Assembly: GCA_050084985.1 (NCBI GenBank) | Contig: JBITNC010000001.1 | Coordinates: 86,614,001-86,678,000 of the forward strand | Origin: Nageia nagi | Lineage: Eukaryota; Pinophyta | Direction of reading: 5' to 3' | DNA: 64,000 nt | Shown here: one piece after another, positions 48,414 through 56,195 of the stretch | Numbering within the stretch: position 1 is the first letter of the stretch | How the letters are laid out: each line of letters opens with the position of its first letter | Position numbers and translations under genes: made by a program | Notes under the pieces: model-generated | Databases searched by the model: none | Told to the model about the DNA's origin: nothing | The model's input: the letters and a program-made list of their open reading frames with translations, nothing else

Positions 48414-48944
48414 TGTTGATTAGGATTGTGTAATATATGCGCCGCGAACAATCTTAACCAAAGTAAATCAAGAACAGACTATGGTGACAGTCTGATCTTC
48501 GGAGAAGGCCGGTTCCTTATCTATTGGGCGTAGAAAAAGTAACAGGAAAGGAAATAAAAGAGTAGAGTGTGAGGAATTCAAGCAAAAGGGTTAGGGTAAC
48601 GAGAGAGAAAGCAAAGGTGGATCACTAGTTCAGCGCGGGCTTTCACAGTGTGTAAAACCTTGGCCTGAATCTAGTGTAGCAGCTACGGTACAAGCTCTCA
48701 CTCTCTAATAGTTTCCCAGCTTTACTCTACCATGTAGCAGACACAGTTATACTAGCAACCTGCAATTATCATTCAGGAAACAAGCCAAGCTGCCACGATG
48801 TAACCAAATTAAGAATGACAATTACGAGTGCTAGACAAGAAAGGTCAAGATGGTATCATATTACTGATAAAAACTACAGGTCTTTGAGAACAAATGTAAA
48901 GAGCAATACTAGACTTCCGACCCTTTTCTCACTTTATTTTCATA

Positions 48945-48952
48945 TATTTATA
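48945..48952 (-). promoter_or_regulatory. TATA box of element C 3' LTR
   Basis: Minus-strand TATAAATA, followed downstream by ATGAAAATAAAG. The same octamer stands at 52050-52057 in the other LTR and at the equivalent position in element A. Confidence 0.8.
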
Positions 48953-49239
48953 CTGTAGTAACAACAGTTACAAGAAGTGCAGAACAGAAACGGTTACACA
49001 AAATGGCTTCAAGATTCTAGCCTTCTTTTAACTGATACTACCTACATACGCCACTTGGTAGAATATTACAAAAATGGGCAAGATTACAGATGATACGCTT
49101 CTTGACAACTGTGATCTGACCTTTTGCTGGCTTCATCTCTACATTCTGGAATGTTTACTCACTGGCTCTGGCTATTTGATCACTTTTTGCTAACCTCATC
49201 ACTTCCGGGATCCAGTTTTGGGTTAAGACCTAAAATTTG

Positions 49240-49789
49240 TGACATCATCTTCACATTTCCAGAATGCTCTACTTAACTGGCTCCGACTTCTTTGATTATC
49301 TCTTGCTGATCTCATCATCTCCGGAACCCATTCTTTATCAAAACTGAGCTTTATCCTTTCCACTGTGATGTCATCATTTTATCCAAAATGCTTTACTTCC
49401 GGAACACTTAAGCTACCAGCTCTGACTTCTTTGATTATCTCTTACTGATCTCATCATCTCCGGAACCCATTCTTTATCAAAACTGAGCTTTATCCTTTCC
49501 ACCGTGATGTCATCATTTTATCCAGAATGCTTTACTTCCGGAACACTTAAGCTACCGGCTTCGGCTTCTTTGATTATCTCTTGCTGATCTCATCATCTCC
49601 GGAACCTGTTCTTTATCAAAATTGAGCTTTATCCTTTCTACCATGATGTCATCATTTTATCCGGAATGCTTTACTTCCAGAACACTTAAGCTACCGGCTC
49701 CAGCTTCTTTGATTATCTCTTGCTGATCTCATCATCTTCGGAACCTGATTTCATTCAAAAATGTGGACGTTGTTCTCCCTGTGATGTCA
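49240..49789 (-). promoter_or_regulatory. 139-bp tandem units with five TGACGTCA-derived octamers, left LTR of element C
   Basis: Octamers at 49240 (TGACATCA), 49366, 49505, 49644 and 49782 (all TGATGTCA) are spaced 126, 139, 139 and 138 bp. Three full units plus partial ones are seen; each has the order TTTGATTATCTCTTGCTGAT, CTCCGGAACC, ATTGAGCTTTATCC-like, octamer, and CTTTACTTCCGGAACACTTA. The array lies 290-850 bp upstream of the TATA box in transcription sense, where LTR enhancers usually sit. Confidence 0.78.
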
Positions 49790-50070
49790 TCGTTTCGCTC
49801 CAGTGCGCTTTATTCACGGACTCCGGGCCTACTTTATCTGCTCCAGAAAAACTCCCGGGGATCTTAAAATGAACTCATGATTGCAAGTAAAGTACACCGA
49901 AGCTTTAATAAAGAATTTATTATGTATGAATATACATTATGGTGACCTCTGAGGGAAAATTTTGCCTTTATCAAAGAGAAATTTAGAACCCAGTCTGAAA
50001 AAAATAATACCAAAAATAATACCAAAGCATTTCACTACTACATTGGGTCCAGAACCACATGGATTCGAAA

Positions 50071-50089
50071 TTTTTTTTTTTTTTTTTTT
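50071..50089 (-). other. A19 tract directly downstream of the element C gag
   Basis: Nineteen T on the plus strand, hence A19 on the coding strand, beginning 18 bases after the gag stop codon. Sequence beyond it up to the LTR (50070-49937) has no match to gag or pol. The tract therefore sits at the point where pol sequence is missing. It may be a captured poly-A tail; simple slippage expansion is the alternative. Confidence 0.7.
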
Positions 50090-50107
50090 AGCACAAAAAC
50101 GGCTTCA

Positions 50108-51370
50108 TCATCTTCGGCTTATGTCATCAGCTACACCAGGCGGAGGAATGCCCCCACTTCTTGATAAATATTCTTGATATTGATAAATAGGACATGTGGT
50201 TTGTTCGTGAGCATCATTGCAGGCCAAACACAAACCAGAGGCTGACCCGGAAGAGGAAGCTTGGCTTACATCATCATTCAACACATTCTGAGCCTTTTCT
50301 ACAGCAGGATAAGGATATCTTCTTGCATCGCTTTGTCTGCTTAGCATGGTAATCCAGTTTGCCATATTTCTACACAAATTTTGGAGTTCTTGAATCTCCG
50401 TCGATGAAGCTACCCCTTGATTCATATTAAGCTGATGAGGGGCTGATAAGGCCAAGGGGGCTCTAGGGACTGGCAAGGTTGATGGCCACTGTTGGATAGG
50501 GGCGGGGATACTGGCCAGTGGTGGAGCCAAACTAATTACTTGAGGTCTCAAAATTTGCTGTTGGGCTGTTATTGGAAAATAAGGCATTGGCATGCGACTT
50601 GGCAATTTTCCAACTGCAATAAGATAGGATTCAGCATATACTGCTTGTCTATAGACCTCTGGGAAAGTATTTACTCTAGAATTTTGGATTTGCAGAGAGA
50701 GATCCGGAGGAAAGGCTCTCAGGTAATACATTAGGGCTTGAAATTGCTGAGGCCTGACTGGCATTGGTACTCTCATCCAAGTTTTTTGGAATCTAATGTT
50801 GAAATCCAGGATATTTTCTTGCTCATATCTTTTGATTGAAGTGAACTGCGTTAACAAGGAAAAAGGATCTCCTAATTCATTAAATTCCAAGATAAAGGGC
50901 TCTGCCAGTTGAGTCCAAGTAGTTATAGATCCGTTAGGAAGGCCCCTGTACCAATCTAGGACCTTTCCCTTGAAAGACTGAGCCAGTAGTCTCACCATGA
51001 CATCTTCATGCTGGATATTGTGAATCTTAGCTAGGCCAGCTACATCAATGCAATGCTCATAAGCCGTTTTCTCTGATGTTGCATCAAACTCCGGAAGGGT
51101 TTTAAAAACATTTGTTGGAATGTCATGCAACACCGCCAGGGCTATTGGTACCCCATTGTCCCATTCCGGATAAACATTCTGAGCTGGATTAGCCATTTCA
51201 GGAGAGGTATTTCTAGTATGAAGATTAGATGATTTTGGCTTGGCAAAGGATTTTAGGGAGCTGATACTATTCAGAGACTTGGACTTGATCAGGGTCTTTC
51301 TCTTAGGAGTATCTAACGTTCTAAAATCTGGTGCTTCTTTTACTGCTCTAGTTTTAGATCTTGTCCACAT
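50108..51370 (-). CDS. gag: Intact gag of element C
   Basis: 420 residues, open from ATG at 51370 (MWTRSKTRAVKEAPDF) to TGA at 50108. A GTG six bases upstream is in frame but plants do not normally use it. Residues about 1-60 are basic. Residues about 85-235 form a capsid-like gag domain with KTAYEHCIDVAGLAKIHNIQ, MVRLLAQSFKGKVLDWYRGL and NILDFNIRFQKTWMRV. A Pro/Gln-rich stretch follows (about 255-320), then a zinc knuckle CLACNDAHEQTTC at 50192-50230. The knuckle is CxxCxxxHxxxxC, one residue shorter than the usual CxxCxxxxHxxxxC. Gag would assemble the particle and package RNA. Homologous to broken gags of elements A and E. Pol must come in trans. No stop or frameshift despite LTR divergence near 4%, which may reflect recency or selection. 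Confidence 0.93.
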   Translation of the reverse strand: MWTRSKTRAVKEAPDFRTLDTPKRKTLIKSKSLNSISSLKSFAKPKSSNLHTRNTSPEMANPAQNVYPEWDNGVPIALAVLHDIPTNVFKTLPEFDATSEKTAYEHCIDVAGLAKIHNIQHEDVMVRLLAQSFKGKVLDWYRGLPNGSITTWTQLAEPFILEFNELGDPFSLLTQFTSIKRYEQENILDFNIRFQKTWMRVPMPVRPQQFQALMYYLRAFPPDLSLQIQNSRVNTFPEVYRQAVYAESYLIAVGKLPSRMPMPYFPITAQQQILRPQVISLAPPLASIPAPIQQWPSTLPVPRAPLALSAPHQLNMNQGVASSTEIQELQNLCRNMANWITMLSRQSDARRYPYPAVEKAQNVLNDDVSQASSSGSASGLCLACNDAHEQTTCPIYQYQEYLSRSGGIPPPGVADDISRR

Positions 51371-51461
51371 AAACACTAGGTCGCAAAAGAAAGTGACAGG
51401 TTCAAAAGCACATATGATATTTATAAATAATTTGCTTTAATACATACCATAGATAGTGCTT

Positions 51462-51507
51462 CAGCAGAGTCGCCAATTAGGATCTTCGTGTCCCACCAGG
51501 CGTGCCA
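51462..51507 (-). other. Primer-binding region of element C
   Basis: Minus-strand TGGCACGCCTGGTGGGA (51507-51491), 11 bases from the LTR, fits the 3' end of a tRNA in geometry. A second motif TGGCGACTCTGCTG follows at 51475-51462; I recall similar sequences next to the LTR in Tat-type elements. Decayed versions of both occur in elements A and E in the same order. Which one is used as primer site cannot be told by eye. Confidence 0.6.
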
Positions 51508-51518
51508 AAAAGAAATAC

Positions 51519-53041
51519 TGTTGATTAGGATTGTGTAATATATGCACCGCGAACAATCTTAACCAAAGTAAATCAAGAACAGACTATGGTGACAGTCTGA
51601 TCTTCGGAGAAGGCCGGTTCCTTATCTATTGGGCGTAGAAAAAGTAACAGGAAAGGAAATAAAAGAGTAGAGTGTGAGGAATTCAAGCAAAAGGGTTAGG
51701 GTAACGAGAGAGAAAGCAAAGGTGGATCACTAGTTCAACGCGGGCTTTCACAGTGTGTGAAACCTTGGCCTGAATCTAGTGTAGCAGCTACGGTACAAGC
51801 TCTCACTCTCTAATAGTTTCCTAGCTTTACTCTACCATGTAGCAGACACAGTTATACTAGCAACCCGTAATTATCATTCAGGAAACAAGCCAAGCTGCCA
51901 CGATGTAACCAAATTAAGAATGACAATTACGAGTGCTAGATAAGAAAGGTCAAGATGGTATCATATTACTGATAAAAACTACAAGTCTTCGAGAACAAAT
52001 GTAAAGAGCAATACTAGACTTTCGACCCTTTTCTCACTTTATTTTCATATATTTATACTGTAGTAACAATAGTTACAAGAAGTGCAGAACAGAAATGGTT
52101 ACACAAAATAGCTTCAAGATTCTAGCCTTCTTTTAACTGATACTACCTACATACGCCACTTGGCAGAATATTACAAAAATGGGCAAGATTGCAGATGATA
52201 TGCTTCTTAACAACTGTGATATGACCTTTTGCTGGCTTCATCTCTACATTCTGGAATGTTTACTCACTGGCTCTGATTATTTGATCACTTTCTGCTGACC
52301 TCATCACTTCCGAGATCCGGTTTTGGGTTAAGACCTGAAATCTATGATGTCATCTTCACATTTCTGGAATGCTCTACTTAACTGGCTCTGACTTCTTTGA
52401 TTATCTCTTGCTGATCTCATCATCTCCAGAACCCATTCTTTATCAAAACTGAGCTTTATCCTTTCCACCGTGACGTCATCATTTTATCCGAAATGCTTTA
52501 CTTCCGGAACACTTAAGCTACCAGCTCTGGCTTCTTTGATTATCTCTTGCTGATCTCATCATCTCCGGAACCCGTTCTTTATCAAAACTGAGCTTTATCC
52601 TTTCCGCCGTGATGTCATTGTTTTATCCAGAACACTTTACTTCCGGAACACTTAAGGTACCGGCTCCAGCTTCTTTGATTATCTCTTGCTGATCTCATCA
52701 TCTCTGGAACCTGTTCTTTATCAAAACTGAGCTTTATCCTTTCTACTGTGATGTCATCATTTTATCCAGAGCGCTTTACTTCTGGAACACTTAAGCTACC
52801 GGCTCCAGCTTCTTTGATTATCTCTTGCTGATCTCATCATCTCTGGAACCCGATTTCATTCAAAAATGTGGACGTTGTTCTCCCTGTGATGTCATCGTTT
52901 CGCTCCGGTGCGCTTTATTCACAGACTCCGGGCCTGCTTTATCTGCTCCAGAAAAACTCCCGGGGATCTTAAAATGAACTCATGATTGCAAGTAAAGTAC
53001 ACCGGAGCTTTAATAAAGAATTTATTATGTATGAATATACA
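51519..53041 (-). repeat. 5' LTR of element C
   Basis: Same length as the left LTR and colinear with a constant offset of 3105. TATA box at 52050-52057. Octamers at 52345 (TGATGTCA), 52471 (TGACGTCA, intact), 52610, 52749 and 52887 (TGATGTCA). The intact palindrome at 52471 faces TGATGTCA in the left LTR. Confidence 0.96.
52345..52894 (-). promoter_or_regulatory. TGACGTCA-type octamer array in the 5' LTR of element C
   Basis: Five octamers at 52345, 52471, 52610, 52749 and 52887, spaced as in the left LTR. One is a full TGACGTCA palindrome. As this is the 5' LTR on the minus strand, its U3 is the one that would drive transcription of the gag. Confidence 0.78.
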
Positions 53042-53650
53042 GTATCCTAACTGGTCTACCCACTTAGATGTGCTCCCATCCCTAGATATAAAATAGAAAG
53101 GAGCAATTTTTCCCTCATCATTAATTGATTTTGATATCTAGAAGATCCTTGTAGGTGTATGTTAACAATGTTAGTCCCCATGCAAAAATTATGCCATCCT
53201 CATTCATATGTCTCATGACCTCATATAGCTTCCAAGGGAAGAGCAACCTAGAAAAGTCTATAAGTACATGGAAATAAATAATTATTATTGCAAACACTAA
53301 TGTCCAATAGTCTCACATAGTAGGCCTCCTTGTAATTGAAACCTCTGATCCCCCACCTTAGATGGAACCTCTTCGATCCCATCAACCTAGCCACTCCACC
53401 CTATCATGTCACCTTTGATGCCAATTCAATTTGACTCTTCTTCAATCAAAATTTGAAATATCCTCCATACACCCTCCAGTGTGATAATACACTCTCTAGT
53501 GAGTAGTTGGAAAGTGTTGGTGGAGACATCCCACCTCTCCACCAATGCATTCAAGTACCTTGAGTTGTAACCCATAGGATCTATCATCCCAATGTATTTG
53601 AGACCCATTTAAAATAGTCATTACCAATCCTCATTGTCTAGGGTCTTTTG
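53042..53650 (-). pseudogene. Right part of a plant-mobile-domain-like relic
   Basis: The open minus-strand stretch 53608-53426 reads YNSRYLNALVERWDVSTNTF, QLLTRECIITLEGVWRIFQI and LIEEE. It matches the plant mobile domain (aminotransferase-like, PMD) block LxALVERWxPxTHTFHLPxGExTxTLxDV. Further left frames give RWGIRGFNYKEAYYVRLLDI and LYEVMRHMNEDGIIFAWGLT, then the sequence is cut by element C at 53041. PMD sequences occur in plant transposons and in MAIN-type host proteins. The frame is broken by stops and shifts. Confidence 0.65.
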
Positions 53651-54561
53651 TAGAAGATCCTAGATAGATTGAAATCAATGTCCCATTGATATCCACTCAT
53701 CAGTATGTCCAAAAATCATAAAACATTAAACTTGGTCAAAAACTCCTTAGTCCTAAGTTTGTTTTTGCAAAAATGCACCAAAAGTGCATTTGGTGTCAAA
53801 ACATGGGACCCTAGTACATTTCCCTTTCTAATGTTGGACCCCACTATGTTTCCCATTTAGAAATGCAGGGACCCTACATGTTTCATTTATGTTTTATTTT
53901 CTCCTCCAAATTTGGCTTAAAAACTCAAAAAAAATCTCCTAGCTATCCTCCTAGTGTTTTTTAATATTTTCCTACCCATTTTATCAAAATATTTCTCAAA
54001 AATAATAAAAAAACTCCCTATGTGTCATTTTTTCTACCCTTTCCCTATTTCATTTAATTATGTTCATTTTTAATTACAAAAATCATAGGACAATGAGTTA
54101 ACATCAACTTGGAGTGCACATGGTCTGTTAAGACATCATGCTCTCTCCACCATATCAACAGTCAACTCTGGTTAGCATCAGCTTAGTTAAAAGTGTCTAG
54201 ATCAAAGCCTTGTCAACAATGTTAGCCAGTGAAAATGAACTAAGTCGGTTAACTGGTTTTCTTTTATAACCTACCTTGTCAAAAAATACAATCATATTTT
54301 TCAATAAATTCTTATGTATTTCTAAAATACCAATGCATTTTTAAATTGCAAGCATGTTTGGAATGATATTGCATTTTTCCTCTTTCTCCCTTTTCACCCT
54401 TTCTCTTTTTGAATGTATTCCTATATTTCTTATTGTTCACCACAAATGAGTTTGAGGGGAAACACACACATCAACTAGGGTAATCAACCATCATTTGGAG
54501 GCAACTCATATTTCATAAAATTATGTTTTTTTATTGCATTTCATCTTTTCAAAATGCAAAT
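53651..54561. other. No gene recognised
   Basis: AT-rich sequence right of the PMD relic, leading to a polypurine tract at 54562. It should be the interior of the element whose LTR starts at 54577, but no coding sequence is readable on the plus strand. Confidence 0.45.
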
Positions 54562-54576
54562 AAAAAAGGGGGAAAA
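54562..54576 (+). other. Polypurine tract before an LTR
   Basis: AAAAAAGGGGGAAAA runs directly into TGTAAACACCC. A purine-only tract next to a TG start is the signature of the internal side of a plus-strand 3' LTR. Confidence 0.7.
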
Positions 54577-55330
54577 TGTAAACACCCAAATCTAGCATCT
54601 TGTGCTACATCTAGATCAACCTAGTCTTATATTATTGTTTTGATCAAATTTATTATAAATACCTAATTCAAAGCATAATAAAATAAAATATCACCAATAT
54701 CCATTATATTAATTGTATTTTATCTAAAAGAAAGGATGCTTAAGTTAAGCATATACTAAGTGCAATTAATATTAGTCATGTTAATTATATTTTATCATAT
54801 TTTAATCACAATGCTTTAGTTAACCATATTTTATTTAGATACAATTATTATTAGTTATGTTAATTATGTCTTATTATATCATGATCATATTGTTTTAATC
54901 AAGCATGTTTTATTTAAATGTGATTAATATTAGTCATGTTAATTGTGTTTTTCCATGGACCTTTGAAAATGCTTTAGTCAAGCACAAAATATTAAATGGT
55001 ATTATTATTAATCTTATTTTATCCTAAGTTTTTGGAAAATATTTAGACAAATTTTTATTCCAAAATTAATAAATGTAAAATGACCAAGATTGCCATGTCA
55101 CTAGTGAATCATTGGACAAACAAACAAAGAAACTTACAACTTCAATTCATGTTTTCCAAGTCATTTTGTATTTCAAATATACTTAGCAGGAGAAATAAGA
55201 AACGAATAAAATTGGATACAAATTATATCTAATATGTTGTCATTCAGATCTAATCAAATATCAATCATACAATAATAACTTTCTTGGATTGAATCAAGTT
55301 CAAATTTGGATTGGGAGAGGATCTAAGAAA
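54577..55330 (+). repeat. LTR (plus orientation), element not identified
   Basis: Starts TGTAAACACCCAAATC after the polypurine tract. The body is AT-rich with short internal repeats (TTAGTCATGTTAATTATRTT-type words at about 54770-54950). The right end is not visible; copia RT coding begins at about 55330. The PMD relic to the left lies in antisense to this LTR. Confidence 0.5.
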
Positions 55331-56195
55331 GAAAAATCTATAAAATGAAGTTCATAAATTATCCAATGACATATTCATCACTCAAACCAAGTATATTGAT
55401 GATATGCTCTCCAAATTCACCATGAAGGATTACAAACTAGTTGACACTCTTGCAATAGTCGATTGCAAATTAATGAAATAATTTCACTCCTCTTGTTGAT
55501 GAAAACTTGCATAGGTATCTTGTTAGTATTTTAATGTATTTCATAGCTACAAGGCTTGATATCATATTTGCAATTAGTTTCATAGCTATATCCATGCATT
55601 CATCGCATAAATCCCATTGGAAAGTAGCCAAAAGAATCCTTTTCTATGTGAGCAACACAAAATTGCTTATCTTATGGTATAAATATATAGATTCTAAAGA
55701 TCTTGAAACATACACCAATGTAGATTAGGCATGAAACCTCAATGATAGGAATAACACTTTTGTGTATGCCTTCTTCTTTGGTGAATCATTAGATTCATGG
55801 AGCAAAAATAACAATAAATAATCTCTCTATCTATTATTGAGGTAGAGTACATGGATGCATCCTCTACTTGAACTCAATCCATTTGGATGATAAGATTATT
55901 TGGAGACTTGGGCATGGAGATTCACTATTTTATCAACATTCACTATGATAACATTAGCACCATCATCATGATGAATAATCTCGTGTTTCATAATAGAAGT
56001 AAGCACATGGATATTTTCCATCATTTCATGAGAGATTTAGTGCAATTTGTATTTATTGAGCTCAAATTTTACAAGTTTGAGGATAAATTTGTAGACATAT
56101 TCACTAAATCATTAGTGAAAGATCAATTCCTTCATATTAGAGACATAATCAACATTCAAACCATTGATATTGAGGGGAATATTGAAAGAATTTAA
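55330..56195 (+). pseudogene. Element I: Ty1/copia RT C-terminus and RNase H
   Basis: Plus strand: EVHKLSNDIFITQTKYIDDM and LSKFTMKDYKLVDT (55350-55455), then MHRYLVSILMYFIATRLDII, SHKSHWKVAKRILFYVSNTK and LLILWYKY (55507-55690). The final RNase H part (55887-56195) reads IHYDNISTIIMMNNLVFHNR, SKHMDIFHHFMRDLVQFVFI and DKFVDIFTKSLVKDQFLHIR. These are the standard end blocks of copia pol (TKYxxDLL, TRPDI, YCDNxSAI, KHIDIxxHFIRD, ADIFTKPL). The N-terminal half of pol is missing. Stops are few, so it is younger than element H. Confidence 0.88.

Larger units (their letters stand above)
48414..49936 (-). repeat. 3' LTR of element C
   Basis: Starts TGTTGATTAGGATTGTG and ends TATGAATATACA. On the minus strand U3 runs from 49936 to about 48955, with TATAAATA at 48952-48945. 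U3 holds a tandem array of a 139-bp unit (about 49270-49790). The phrase AGGGTTAGGGTAACGAG at about 48588-48604 lies in R/U5. Confidence 0.96.
48414..53041 (-). mobile_element. Element C: young, gag-only (TR-GAG-like) LTR retrotransposon
   Basis: 4628 bp: two LTRs of exactly 1523 bp (48414-49936, 51519-53041), GTATC target duplications and a 1582-bp interior. By eye the LTRs differ at about 60 sites (about 96% identity), nearly all transitions. The interior, on the minus strand, has a primer-binding-like site, a short leader, one intact gag ORF, an A19 tract 18 bases after the gag stop, and about 130 bp of unrelated sequence. Protease, RT and integrase are absent, so mobility needs proteins from another element. 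LTR ends, TATA position, primer site and gag all match element A. CpG content is visibly higher than in the surrounding sequence. Confidence 0.95.

Noticed and set aside
48588-48604. Telomere-like GGGTTAGGG word in the element C LTR
   Set aside because: Only about one and a half units, present in both LTRs (again at about 51695), and not the plant TTTAGGG type. It is part of the LTR.
53042-53650. Active MAIN-type host gene
   Set aside because: The frame has stops and shifts and is cut by element C, so only a relic can be claimed.
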